From positions 7,554,001 through 7,618,000 of the forward strand of contig OY987233.1 in the NCBI GenBank assembly GCA_963920705.1: 64,000 nt of DNA, in the 5' to 3' direction. Of this stretch, positions 10,835 to 21,699 are shown piece after piece. Both the position numbers and the translations under genes were made by a program. The stretch is from Odiellus spinosus. Lineage: Eukaryota; Arthropoda; Arachnida; Opiliones; Phalangiidae. Numbering within the stretch: position 1 is the stretch's first letter; each line of letters opens with the position of its first letter. Under the pieces are notes generated by a model. That model was not told where the DNA came from. It saw only the letters and a program-made list of their open reading frames with translations, and did no database searches.

Positions 10835-12319
10835 ATGGCGGCAGTTGCTAGATTTTATTCGCAAGGTCCTCATACTTTAAACGTGCCTTTTATTCTTCAT
10901 GCTTTGAATAGAAACCGACTATGTGAAAGACTAAAAAATAATGTTCTACAAAATGCCATCGTTTTACTTCAAGGTGGAGAGTCCCAAACACAATATGATT
11001 CGGATAAGGGTATCACTTTAAGACAGGAATCGTATTTCCATTGGGCTTTTGGAGTACAAGAACCAGACTGTTACGGCGCCATTGAAGTTCAAACTGGTAG
11101 ATCCCATTTATTTGTTCCAAAACTACCCGAAGAGTACGCAGTTTGGATGGGGAAGTTGCGTCCTTTAGAATATTTCCAGGAAAGATACGGAGTCAACCAA
11201 GCTCATTACGTGACGGATATTGCCAAAGTGATTGCCGAATTAAATCCCGATGTATTGTTAACTTTGAAAGGACTAAACACTGATAGCGGAAAAGAAAGTC
11301 GCGAGGCTATGTTTGATGGTATCGGCAAGTTTAATGTTGATAATAAAACCCTTCATCCTGAAATAGCCGAATGTAGAGTAATAAAGACTGACCAAGAGCT
11401 TGAAGTTCTTCGTTACTCAAATCGTATAAGTAGTGAGGCCCACAAAGAAGTCATGAAGAAAATTCGAATAGGCATGACGGAATACCAACTTGAAAGTATA
11501 TTCTGCCATTATTGTTATTACAATGGTGGTGCACGACATATGTCTTACACCTGTATTTGCGGAAGCGGTGTCAATGGAGCTGTCTTGCATTATGGTCACG
11601 AGGGAGCCCCTAATGACAAAACTATCGAAGATGGAGATATGTGTCTTTTTGACATGGGATGCGAGTATTATTGCTACACGTCTGACATAACCTGCTCATT
11701 CCCAGCGAATGGAAAATTTTCACCCGATCAGAAAATAATATATGAAGCTGTCTTGAAAGCTAGTAGAGCGGTGATGGATTCTGTAAAGCCAGGAATTTCC
11801 TGGGTTGATATGCATCTGTTAGCCGAAAAAGTGGAGCTCGAAGAACTGAAAAATGCTGGAATCCTGAAAGGGGATATTGAAGAAATGATGGCAGTTCGTT
11901 TGGGAGCAATTTTTATGCCCCATGGTCTAGGACACTTCTTGGGACTGGATGTACACGATGTTGGAGGGTATTTAGAGGGACAACCACCTCGATTGAAAGA
12001 GGCTGGACTGAAATGCCTTAGAACCGCTAGAAAACTGGAAAAAGGAATGGTTTTGACTATCGAACCTGGAATATATTTTATAGAAGCACTTTTAGAGAAA
12101 GCTTTGAAAAATCCAGAGTTAAAAGAGTTCTTAGTACCAGAGGCTATCGAGAGATTCCGAAATTTTGGAGGGGTTCGCATTGAAGATGATATTGCAATTA
12201 CATCTGATGGTATGGAACTCCTGACCTGCGTTCCAAGAACTGTAGAAGAAATTGAAGCGTTAATGGCAGAAGGACGTTTAGAAGAAAGCAGATTCCCGCA
12301 AGAGAAACTTCAGAATTAA
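10835..12319 (+). CDS. PEPD: Xaa-Pro dipeptidase (prolidase), intronless
   Basis: This cytosolic M24 metallopeptidase hydrolyses dipeptides with C-terminal proline or hydroxyproline. One uninterrupted frame of 494 aa, essentially the length I recall for human (493). The start lies in the context ATCATGG. The N-terminal domain carries [20 protein letters not shown]. The pita-bread catalytic domain carries all five expected metal ligands: Asp273 (LFDMG), Asp284 (YTSD), His367 (HGLGH), Glu410 (TIEPG) and Glu450 (RIEDD), plus HDVGGY and GVRIEDDI. The frame is intact from end to end. It is odd that this gene has no introns while its neighbours B3GALNT2, AMN and CRIPT have many, which suggests intron loss or a functional retrocopy. 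Base composition resembles the surroundings. Confidence 0.97.
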   Translation: MAAVARFYSQGPHTLNVPFILHALNRNRLCERLKNNVLQNAIVLLQGGESQTQYDSDKGITLRQESYFHWAFGVQEPDCYGAIEVQTGRSHLFVPKLPEEYAVWMGKLRPLEYFQERYGVNQAHYVTDIAKVIAELNPDVLLTLKGLNTDSGKESREAMFDGIGKFNVDNKTLHPEIAECRVIKTDQELEVLRYSNRISSEAHKEVMKKIRIGMTEYQLESIFCHYCYYNGGARHMSYTCICGSGVNGAVLHYGHEGAPNDKTIEDGDMCLFDMGCEYYCYTSDITCSFPANGKFSPDQKIIYEAVLKASRAVMDSVKPGISWVDMHLLAEKVELEELKNAGILKGDIEEMMAVRLGAIFMPHGLGHFLGLDVHDVGGYLEGQPPRLKEAGLKCLRTARKLEKGMVLTIEPGIYFIEALLEKALKNPELKEFLVPEAIERFRNFGGVRIEDDIAITSDGMELLTCVPRTVEEIEALMAEGRLEESRFPQEKLQN

Positions 12320-12439
12320 TTTCTTTTGCATTTTTTGTAACTTTTATTAGAATCATAAATATGTAGTACATAAATTTAAAAAAAAATAATTTCCTAATAT
12401 AATATAATGCTATATTTCATAAAAGTATAAAAATTTCAG

Positions 12440-12445
12440 AATAAA
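12440..12445 (+). terminator. Candidate PEPD polyadenylation signal
   Basis: AATAAA about 120 bp past the PEPD stop in AT-rich sequence. An earlier variant hexamer (ATAAAT, about 12355) is also possible. Confidence 0.4.
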
Positions 12446-12812
12446 ATTTTTAAAGAGAGCTCGGTTATATTTTGTACTATGAACTGAAATTTGGTAATTA
12501 AAAGGTGAAGGCCTGAAGGGTCACTGCTAAAAAAAACACTATTGGAAATTACAATTTACAAATTAATATTTAAGTGTAAAAATAGTCAGTTTTACTATAG
12601 AGAATATTAGAACGAGTTAAAGTTGATTTTAATTTAAAAAATAATTTATTAATATAAGATGATCTATTTACAAAACTATTGAAAATTTGAGATTAAAAAA
12701 ATTGTACTATTTTGTGAGCGAAAAAGGGCGCCATCGCAGTTGAATTTTGAACTACAAAGTGAATTGAACTGATGCTCTGGCAGCTCTGTGGGCCTGGTAA
12801 GAGAACTCCCAT

Positions 12813-13446
12813 GATCGCATCATGGATGTATAAAGAACTAACGTTCATGGATATTGCACTCGTACCTTCTGTAAGGCATTTTCAGTAGATCGCGAGTTCG
12901 GGTAATTTCGTCCGCTAGCGACGGCGGAAGTGGGGCTCTTTTTTGGAAATTTTTGTCACACGGATTTCCTGTTTACAAATTGTCGTCTGCACGTTCTGCA
13001 GTTTTTCAATTTCAAATGTGACGTAATGGTACACTTCCTGTCTAACGACAAACATCGTTACTAGATGGCGCGTGAACATGGCGCATTCTGTTCACGCGTT
13101 TTTCTCGGAGTGCAATATCCATGACAGGCTGGGAAATAAGAATTATTTTTAAACTGGACTTGTGGCCAGTAGAGCCCAAGCAGTTTAATTAAAAAACTGG
13201 ACATTGGCCAGTTACAATTTTCATGAGATTAACAAACTGTCATTATGACGTAGTACTATGACCTAGGCTAAGAAACAAAACAAAATTTTGGAATTAATTA
13301 ACTGGCCTTGTGGCCAGTAGACCCCCAAGCATTTAATTTTTAAACTGGCCCAGCTAATTTTTAAACTGGACTTTAGTCCAGTAAAACCGCCTTATTTCCC
13401 AGCCTGATCCATGAACATTAGTTCTTTATACATCCATGATCGCATC
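12813..13446. mobile_element. Long-TIR element with 9-bp target duplication (Mutator-like MITE)
   Basis: GATCGCATC occurs as a direct repeat at 12813-12821 and 13438-13446. Between them the left end starts ATGGATGTATAAAGAACTAA (12822) and its inverted copy ends at 13437. The inverted match continues through TTCATGGAT and ATTGCACTC once the inner insertion (13125-13406) is removed. Long TIRs and a 9-bp duplication suggest a Mutator-like or foldback element. No transposase is present. Confidence 0.8.
13117..13414. mobile_element. hAT-like MITE nested in the right TIR of the preceding element
   Basis: The element body 13125-13406 (282 bp) has a perfect 16-bp TIR, CAGGCTGGGAAATAAG and its reverse complement. 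It is flanked by the 8-bp direct repeat ATCCATGA (13117-13124 and 13407-13414). An 8-bp duplication and CAG termini are hAT features. It interrupts the outer element, so it inserted later. Confidence 0.85.
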
Positions 13447-13582
13447 GAAATAGTTACTTATCAAATAAACCATAAATGGAAATTACAATTTACAAATAAA
13501 TATTCAAGTATAAAAATAGTAATATTTATTATAAAGGTTATTAGAACGATTTACGGTCGAGTTTAATTATAATTTAGCAGCA

Positions 13583-14169
13583 ATGGTTTGCGATAAATGT
13601 AAGTATATAAAATTTCATCTTTATGGTCCAAGGCTTAGTGGTTTAGGGCTCCTTGAAGTTAACTTCTTGGACTTGGAGTAATTCATTGTGTTATTTACAT
13701 TATTATTTTAGGAATTTAACCTAAATCCATGTTGATGTGGTATTATTTTAAATGGTTTTTAGGTCAGAAAAAGTTGGGAAAAGTTATTACGCCTGATCCA
13801 TGGAAAGCAGGTGCCAGAAATACGACTGAAGGTGGTGGTAGAGTTGTGAATGAAAACAAAGCTTTGACGGCTAAAAAAGCTAGGTAGCTAATATTAAATT
13901 GTTTCTACTGTAACTTTAAAGTTTTAAATAAGTGTACTTTAATAGATTTGCCCCTTATGCAAAGTTTGAAAAATGTCGTATCTGCAAACAAAAGGTTCAT
14001 CAAGTTGGCTCGAATTATTGTCAAGGTAGGTTATTAATCTCTCAGTTAAATAAATCACTTGAAAACTAAATTTATTTATACAATAGCTTGCGCTTATAAA
14101 AAGGGAATATGTGCAATGTGTGGTACTAAACTATTGGATACCAGAAACTACAAACAATCGTCTGTTTAA
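13583..14169 (+). CDS. CRIPT: Cysteine-rich PDZ-binding protein, four exons
   Basis: CRIPT is a small, very conserved protein with paired CxxC motifs. It was first described as a ligand of the third PDZ domain of PSD-95 and has also been linked to spliceosome components. Exons: 13583-13598, 13763-13883, 13946-14025, 14087-14169; all phases agree and give 99 aa, against about 101 recalled for human. It begins MVCDKCQKKLGKVITPDPWK and continues with ARNTTEGGGR and NENKALTAKKARF. The Cys pairs are CDKC, CRICK, then C in YCQACAYKKG and CAMCG. The C-terminus is NYKQSSV, a type I PDZ ligand (S-x-V) matching the family's QTSV. Confidence 0.97.
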
Positions 14170-14393
14170 GCAATTTCGTTACCAATTGATGTAAAAATTG
14201 ATGGGCTTTGCTAAATATACTTTTTAAAGGTTAAAGGAAGGTTAAATTTCAGTTCTTATTATAGGAAAAGTATAGTTAGTGTAGTCAATCATTTCTTTAT
14301 CGTAAAAATTCCAAGATTTATGTTCAAAAATGTAAATAAGTTGTGTCATTCATGTCACGTGTAAATATCTCCACTATTTGCAATTTCTACAAT

Positions 14394-14399
14394 AATAAA
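14394..14399 (+). terminator. Candidate CRIPT polyadenylation signal
   Basis: AATAAA 225 bp past the CRIPT stop, inside AATAATAAAG. Confidence 0.5.
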
Positions 14400-15189
14400 G
14401 AGTTAAACTGTATTTAAAGTATTTTAGCTTCGATCAACAATTCATATAAATACCATATTTACCAAGAAAACACTCTTATTCCTGGTTTAAATCATAAATT
14501 TAGTTCTGACACTAAAATTTAAAAAACTTGTATCAAATTTTCACTCCAGTATACAGTTTACATACTCCCTGCTTTTTAAATATGTGCAGGAGAGCTGAAA
14601 CTGTGAGGAGTGGAAACTTCTCACAAATTTAGTTGTTCTAAAAATGTAACATAAATGGCCTTGACATACAAAACTTTGAATTCTCGATCAAAAGTAAAAA
14701 CCTTTGAGTTGAGAATATTTTATTCTAGATATTCATTTATATCTTCAATTCGGGATTCAATTTTAGAAAATTAGGGACGGACGTACACCTTTATCACTTA
14801 TTTAGACAGACGGGCTATCACGCGCCACTTACCTACAGAGTAATAAAGTTTACTATTTGAAAAAAAAAAAAAATGGTCCGCGAAATTAAATTATCAGGAA
14901 ATGAGAAAGGAACTCTAGTTTAATGCTCAAAACTTTGTGTGGCCAATTTCTATTGATTTTGAAATCCAATATTCAAATTTTTGAAATGGAGTTATTAAAA
15001 AGGGAGGTAGGTTTTTTTATTGATAGTGCACGTGCCCAATGGGTGGAGATCATTTTGTTCATTTCTCTCTTGCATGCCGCTCTAGTACAATCTACATAAA
15101 TTTGTTTGCAGCATATTGCACCCGGGGCGCTACAGTCACATCTCGTGCCCAGCCCTGTGTAGTGCATGGAGATTGAGGGGGGGGGGGGA
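14400..15189. other. Intergenic, nothing recognised
   Basis: AT-rich, with an A12 run near 14861 and a G12 run near 15178. No gene or repeat family seen elsewhere in the window. Confidence 0.4.
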
Positions 15190-15403
15190 TAAAAATAATC
15201 AGACGCCTTTGCCTCTAGCGTAAGCCTCCAGCGATTTCGCGGCGGACTTCAGTTAGGCCTAGCGCGTTCGCCGGTCGTTTTATTTCGGAAGAGAGGCGGG
15301 TTTTTTTTCATTTTGAAGTATTTTTGTGGCGTACCGTGCGAAATTAGAGAGGAGACAGGTGCGAACTGATTGTTGGATGCCGTTTTGCCATGATTAATAA
15401 GGT
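15190..15403 (+). promoter_or_regulatory. CpG-rich patch ending in a splice donor: candidate promoter and 5' exon
   Basis: This patch has many more CpG than its flanks (GATTTCGCGGCGGAC, GCGCGTTCGCCGGTCG) and ends ATGATTAATAAG followed by GTGAGTAAC, a strong donor. It lies downstream of CRIPT on the plus strand. The next plus-strand gene is SPTLC2, whose first coding exon begins at a good acceptor at 53091. If joined, the intron would be about 37.7 kb and the ATG would open an out-of-frame upstream frame over the SPTLC2 start, which argues against simple use. It may belong to a non-coding or unrecognised transcript instead. Confidence 0.3.
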
Positions 15404-16840
15404 GAGTAACATAATATTTTAATTTTACTTTCTGAGGAAAACCAAAAGGGTGGAAACTAACGGTATTATATTTAAGCCGGTACCGTTCGTTTCACCACGC
15501 GTCTGTCAAATCTTCCCCCCATTCCGTTGGGCTTTTCTACTCGTTGTTAAACACCCACGAAATTTCAAATGAAATACAATTTTTGAACCTTTACTCCCAA
15601 CCGTAATTGTAAGCCTAGAATATTTCCAGCGTATCGTTATATTTGTAGAATAAACTACGTTATCTTTACAAAGCTTTTTAGGCTTAATATTTTGGTTGCC
15701 TGATATGGATTCTTGGAATAGTTCTTGAATTTCTTTCTTATATTAGCATTATAAATTTCAACATATACTTGAATTATTTATTCCGATCGTCATCGTTCGA
15801 ATTTTTCGTGACTGTTTTGGCAGAGTTCCAAAATAAATTCGACCCCGGTAAGGACCGTAAAAAATGTTTATTAGTTTAAACGGAGATTCACCCTATATCT
15901 CCCCCTTGTATCGTCATAAAAAATAGACCGGCTGAAGTGTATCTATAAAAACTAGGGAAACATGGACTTTTTTTGAAGATGTAGGATTAAGTGTCTTTCT
16001 GATATAAGTATACATTATCTGACGGATTCAGAAACGTGACCATCATGCCAAATTTCAGGTTGGTTGGATTTATACTATTGTCGTTATGGTCCAAATTGGA
16101 TCGACCCTTTCAATGACCCCATAGTCGAGTTTATTTTGGGATATTCCCACTCCCGGTTGTATCTTATTATGATACGTAAATCTAATTAGAGCTAGCGCTT
16201 TAATATATAGGCCTGTAATAAAGTAAAGTACTTTAAATGAGAAGCGAAATTGCTTGGTCAGAGCACCGTATATAATCGATATCCCGTAAGCTTAAACGAT
16301 AAGCGTATGACGCGTTGTTCGTTCATTGTATTGTATGTCGAAGAAAAAATGAAATATAAGGACATATACTCTTACAGCGTTTGAAAATTCGGCTTGATTA
16401 CTTTCATTATATTGGTTCTTTTAACGTCCTACAGTGTTAGGCTTAGTGTGAAATCTAACCTCCAGACGTTATTGTTAGTCCAAAGTATTTATGACTATGG
16501 TATTATAAAACTGTAATTCAAATAGGACTTTGCGTCCGTATCGTTTGACTAAAAATGTCATAGGGCTACACACTTTATATAAGAATGGGTATGTGGAAAC
16601 AGGAAAAAGGTTATTAAGAGTTGTGGGAATTGGAGCTAGACAGAGAGGTTTATATGGAAGTTTATGTGGCAGATTTATTTTGCCCAGGGATCCGTTTACT
16701 CGCTTGGGATAGGAGGAGGATATTCGAAAGAACCCCAGTTACTCCCAATAGTAGAATGGTGAATTTAATACCACATTACCCCTACAAAAACTGATGAAAA
16801 TATCACATTTCCCGCCTGTATTTTATCTTTAGTCGCGGGA
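15404..16840. other. Intergenic, nothing recognised
   Basis: AT-rich with scattered moderate-GC stretches. The open frames are short and unlike any family I know. Confidence 0.4.
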
Positions 16841-17290
16841 TACTTTAAAGACCTTATCTGCCCCTTGAAAATCGTCTTCCCTTATGCACAAAGCCTATGT
16901 TTGTCTGTACAATTTGTTATGGTCAACGTCGTCTGCTAAGGTAGAAAAGGGGTTTAAAAATCGCAGATAGGCCCTTTATAACCAAGATATAAATCCTCAA
17001 TTAAAAGCCCTATCTGCTCATGAATTTGCACATTTAAAGTGCTCTTCCCTTATGCACAAAACCTGGCTTTGACTGTACAATTTGTTTTGGTTAACGTCGT
17101 CTGCTAAGCTAGAAAAGAAAGCGACTTTAAAGGGGATTTAAAAATCGCAGATAGTCCCTTTAAAACCAAGATATGATTCTTCCCTTATGCACAAAGTCTA
17201 GGTTTGTCTGTACAATTTGTTATGGTCAACGTCGTCTGCTAAGCTAGAAAAGAAGGTGACTTTAAAGGGGATTTAAAAATCGCAGATAGT
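16840..17290 (+). mobile_element. Three tandem copies of a MITE with GTCGTCTGCTAAGCTAGAAA core
   Basis: Each copy reads roughly CTTCCCTTATGCACAAAGCC, then TGTACAATTTGTTATGGTC, then AACGTCGTCTGCTAAGC, and ends TAAAAATCGCAGATAG. Copies begin near 16870, 17040 and 17165. Complete copies elsewhere (46397-46560, 59003-59160) show imperfect TIRs built on AAAGG-N-CCTATCTGC. No coding capacity. Confidence 0.8.
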
Positions 17291-17559
17291 AGTAGTTTTG
17301 TAACGTAATGACTGTTAGGTTAAATATAAAGTGCTTACGCACTTTCCAAGTACAAATTGTCAAATCTCTCGTTCGTCAGCGCTTCTACCGTAGATATCGA
17401 GTTTGATTGCCTTTAGATTAAAGCTTATAACTTATATTTTATTATCAAGCCCCTTGAAAAACCTTACACATATTTAAAATACCAATTCCGTGTACTACAA
17501 TCCAAACATAAAATTACTCAGAACGAAAAGAGATTAACTTAGAAGAGGCTCAACCTCAA

Positions 17560-17700
17560 AGGGACCATCTGCTCTAGAAAGAGTATCTTAAAGGTACTAC
17601 CTGCGACCATTATGGTCTTCTTTTCTAGCTTAGCAGACAGTACAGTCAAAGCTAGGGTGTGTGCATAGGGACGAACATTATAAAGGGGCTTTTTATATTT
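17560..17700 (-). mobile_element. Inverted copy of the GTCGTCTGCTAAGC MITE
   Basis: Contains TTCTTTTCTAGCTTAGCAGA and ACAGTCAAAGCTAGG on the plus strand, the reverse complement of the copies at 16840-17290, with a shortened middle. Confidence 0.75.
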
Positions 17701-18474
17701 GGAAACGTTTCTTCCATTGTTGTTGGTTAACGTCGTCTTAGTACGATATTAATTTCCATTGGTCTCTTGACATCAAGAACAAGATTAAGAAGGGTTCTAT
17801 CTGGTCTTTGGAATCAAGTAACCAATGGAAATTATGATCTAGACTCGGGAACGACGTTGGCCAATCCAAGAGGGAAGAAATATTTGAATATTTTTCTACA
17901 CTCTGAAATTAATTTATTTTTAATTCCACTGTAATTCATGCATAATTATCAATGAGAACTTTCTTCTAGCCAAATTTCGCAACATTTATAATTAAGAAAC
18001 CAATGGCATTTATAATTAAGAAACCAATGGCGTAATTTTTGTACTCACTTGTGTATTCATCGGAGTCACTGTAATTACTAGCGTAATTAGTGTAATTACC
18101 GTAATCACTGATTACGTAATTGAAGTGATTAACCTCTCGATAGAATTCAAGCCAATTAAGTGAGAGTCCTTGATTTAAGTATATGGAAATTTATTTCTAA
18201 AAAAGTCGAATTTAACACATAACATATAATTTTTCGCTGTTATAAGTGCAATGCATTGTGTTTCATCGGAAATATTTTTATCTTAAATATGTATTTAATG
18301 ATAAAATAGGGAAAGAAATTGTCAATTTTAAAATTATTCTTGTCCGATGAATGTTTTGCTAATTTTAGAAATTATAATAATTATGGCCATTTGTTTTACG
18401 TGCGAAATTAACTAATTTTCAATAACCTCAAAAAGTATAGTAAAACCATAATAGAGTAGTAGGGTTTAGTCTTT

Positions 18475-19040
18475 AGAAAAGTCAGGGAATTTTAAAATGA
18501 GCCCAAATTTCTCCAAAAGGTCAGGGAATTTGGGAAAATGGCCCAAAAGGTCAGGGAATTTGGAAAAAATGGTCCAAAGGTTAAGGAAATTGGAAAAATG
18601 GCCCAAAAGGTCAGGGAATTTGAAAAATGGCCCAAAAGGTCAGGGAATTTGAAAAATGGCCCAAAAGGTCAGGGAATTTGAAAAATGGCCCAAAAGGTCA
18701 GGGAATTTGAAAAATGGCCCAAAAGGTCAGGGAATTTGGAAAAATGGCCCAAAAGGTCAGGGAATTTGGAAAAATGGCCTAAAAGGTCAGGGAATTTAGA
18801 AATTGGCCCAAACTGTCAGAGAATTTGGAAATTCGCCCAAAAAGTAAGGAAATTTTGGAAATAGGTCCAAAAGGTCAGAAAAAAGTAAAAGAATTTGGAA
18901 ATTGGCCCAAAAGGTCAGAAAAAAGTAAAGGAATTTGGAAATTGGCCCAAAAGATCAGAGAAAATAAGAGAATTTTGGAAATTGAACTAAAGGTTAGGGA
19001 AAAGTCTGGGAATTCGTAAATAATGCCAAATGGTCAGAAA
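18475..19040. repeat. Minisatellite, 29-31 bp unit, CCAAAAGGTCAGGGAATTTG core
   Basis: About 18 copies. They are regular from 18500 to 18790 and then degenerate, with longer units carrying an inserted GAAAAAAGTAAAG. A related array at 31447-31900 has the same core and the same right flank (CCAAATGGTCAG, then AAATTAAATGTTTTGG). Confidence 0.93.
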
Positions 19041-19147
19041 TTAAATGTTTTGGTACTTGTAAAGGAAACTTCATGAGAAATCCGTGTCAGCTTCACTTTA
19101 AAGGGAGAGTGTAAAGCATAAAGTGATAAAGATTCCGATTTTGGCTA

Positions 19148-19362
19148 ATTCAATTAAAAGGAGAACCTCCGACCAATTAAAAGACTACCCTATACCTTTG
19201 GCTGACTTCGGGATATATACCCCGCGACACGCGCTGTTGTACGCGCGTGAAAATAATGAAGAACGAGCAGGATTTAGCGCTATTCAAAGAGTGAATGCCG
19301 AAGCGCGTGTCGCGGGTTTTTTGAGTCTTTTTATTAGTTGGAGGTTCTCATTTTAATTGAAT
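19148..19362. mobile_element. Complete short TIR element (ATTCAATTAAAAGG family)
   Basis: About 215 bp, with terminal inverted repeats of about 38 bp running from ATTCAATTAAAAGGAGAACC to GGAGGTTCTCATTTTAATTG. The interior holds a GC-rich inverted pair CCCGCGACACGCGC and GCGCGTGTCGCGGG. Relatives are at 5844-6047 and 21454-21605. Confidence 0.8.
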
Positions 19363-19617
19363 GCTAAAATCATAATGTTTTCAGTTTCTTTTGTACCTTA
19401 CAGACAAGTACAATGTTTTTCTACGCAAATTTATCTAATTTTTAAAACCAGAATTAATATATAACCACTGCATTTATCAACCAAAGCAGAAGCGCGATTG
19501 TTTAAAATATTTAAAAAGTTGAAAAATTCATCAAACTAAAAAATATTTTATTGGTACTTATTTGGCTTATTGCCTTGAAGTTTGAAACTTTGAAGAAACT
19601 CAATTTAAAGTTTTTAT

Positions 19618-19905
19618 TTTAAAGGGAGAATACAACCTTACACAAGTGTTTTTTTTTTTTTTATCGATTCCTTATCGTTTAAATAGGCCTAATCCACCAG
19701 TAAAAAAAATTAACAAACAAATATTGAACTAGAAATAAACTTTAAACTTACCCGGAAAATTCATTGAGATCCTGAATTTCTTCGCATTGATGGGTCAGCG
19801 ACCAATGAGCAAAGGCCCGTCGATAAGGCGAAACCTTCATCAATCCGAACTCCATTAATCCCGCTAAGGCTATTTTTCGAATAAGTTTTAAATTTATTTC
19901 TAGTT
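19618..19905 (+). mobile_element. Half of a foldback element (AAAGGGAGAATGCAAC family)
   Basis: Starts TTAAAGGGAGAATACAACC and continues TCGATTCCTTATCGTTTAAA, AGGCCTAATCCACCAG, then AATTTCTTCGCATTGATGG and GGTCAGCGACCAATGAGC. Fuller copies are at 33193-33620, 38394-38760 and 51658-51990. Confidence 0.7.
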
Positions 19906-19939
19906 AGATTTACTAAAAAATATGACCGCATTAAAAAGA

Positions 19940-21095
19940 ACACATTCCCTATATTAATTTAAAATAATTAAATTGACATGAGCCACTCATTAAAGGTTAT
20001 TCCGCCACTGATAGAAGTCGAGCAAAAATCTAAGAATGACCCCTGTTATGAAATGGCCGTAACTCTTCTCTACTATCTCCTAGGCATAAACTGATTACAT
20101 CATTAGAAAGTAGACATTCCCCAGATTATTTTGAAATAATAAAATCCTGCCTCGCCTCTCGAAATAGATGCCTCGCCACTATTAGAAATCGAGCAACATT
20201 TCTAAAAATGACCCACATCTTAAAATGATTGTAGCTTTTCTCTACAATCTCCTAAGCATATTTTTCATGAACTTGAGTCTTAGAAAAAAAAATCAGATTA
20301 ACTGAAGTTTTATTATTACATATCGGAAAATATAATTATTTTATCCAAATACTTTCATTTTCTATTTTCCCTTTAACTATTGCACCGATTTCGGGAAAGT
20401 TGCCAAGCTAGCTGAAAAATGTTACAAGATTTCCGTTAACTCTTTTTTATTTAGCGAGGTTTTTTTTGTTGGTCATGGACAAGGTTCTTCGATAGACGTA
20501 AGTGTCTGTTTTGCTAGAAAAATACAAGAAGAAAACTTTTAAGCCGGAAGTTCTGTTTTCCGCATTGATTCTCTTTTAAACCTTGCATATGTTTTACAAT
20601 ATGAATTGAACCATCTGCCGAAAAGATGAGAAAGCGTATTTCTAGATTGCCCTATATCTTGAAATGGCCGTAATCTTGCTCTACTATCACTTAGGCATAA
20701 ATCGAGAGCACCATTAGAAAGAAGACATTCCCCAGATTAATTTAAAATAATAAAATTGACATGAGCCACTAGTTAAAGATTGTTCCGCCACTGATCGAAA
20801 TGGAGCAAAAATCCAAAAATGGCCCATATCTTAAAATGGTCGTAACTTTTCTCTACTATCACTTAGGCATAAACTGACTGCGCCATTAGAAAGTAGACAT
20901 TCCCTAGATTTATTTAAAATAATAAAATTGACATGAGCCACTCGTTAAAGATTATTCCGCCACTGAAAGAAATCGAGCAAAAATCCTAAAATGACCCATA
21001 TCTTAAAATGGCCGTAACTTTTTTCTACCATTACCATGGCATAAACCGATAGCACCATTAGAAAGAAGGCATTCCATAGATTAATATTTTATTTA
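19940..21095 (+). repeat. Diverged 172-bp tandem monomers (satellite-like)
   Basis: The motif GGCCGTAAC (or a variant) recurs at 20055, 20227, 20665, 20838 and 21010: spacings 172, then 438, then 173 and 172. GACATGAGCCACT recurs at 20758 and 20930 (172). Each monomer also shares TTCCGCCACTGA, GAGCAAAAATC and CATTAGAAAG. Two monomers are separated from three others by a stretch at about 20300-20640 that lacks the motifs. Confidence 0.8.
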
Positions 21096-21289
21096 GATAT
21101 ATTTTTTAGTGAATTGTAATTAAAAGAAATAGAACTTGAACCGTGCTTAAAAATATTTTTAAATGGATATGTAAATATTAATAACCCAAATTTGCAAAGT
21201 TAACGATTTTTTTCAGCTGTCTAAAAAGCAAATATTTAAATGGCCATTATAAAATTATAGTTAATTCCACTTCGGGTTGGCTGCACGTT

Positions 21290-21605
21290 GAAAGCTAGAC
21301 TATTTGTTATTTCAAATGGAGGGTGAAGAGGAAAACAAAGTGTTTTTTATTGATTCTGCTTCTAAAAATGAGACATATTTGCGTAGTAAAACATTCAAGA
21401 AGTGTACTTGTCTGAATTGTATCAAAAATAAGAAACCGTATGATTTTTGGCCTAGAATTAAAGGGAAAATCTCAGCGACTAATCGAAAGACGGGCCTTTA
21501 CCTTTGGCTTAATTAAAATCCCCGCGACACGCGCTACGGTATCCACTCTTTGAATCGCGCTGACTCCTGTTCGTTCTTCCTTATTTCGCGCCAAAAGTCG
21601 CGTAT
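21290..21605 (+). repeat. Dispersed element fragment with a short Cys-containing frame
   Basis: A 70-codon frame (21304-21516) starts MLFQMEGEEENKVFF and contains KTFKKCTCLNCIKNK. A diverged relative lies at about 5715-5870 in the AMN intron. Both lead into the GACTAATCGAAAGAC end of the ATTCAATTAAAAGG family. It may be a decayed transposon reading frame. I do not recognise the protein. Confidence 0.45.
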
Positions 21606-21699
21606 TTAGTAGTGGAATTAATAATAATAATAATCACTTTATATTTTCCTTTACGTCCTCTGTTTGCGAAATAAAACTATATTCATACAGGCGGTCCAT

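Noticed and set aside
14973-15167. 64-codon minus-strand frame with six Cys
   Set aside because: Short, with no homology that I recognise and no splice context; treated as chance.
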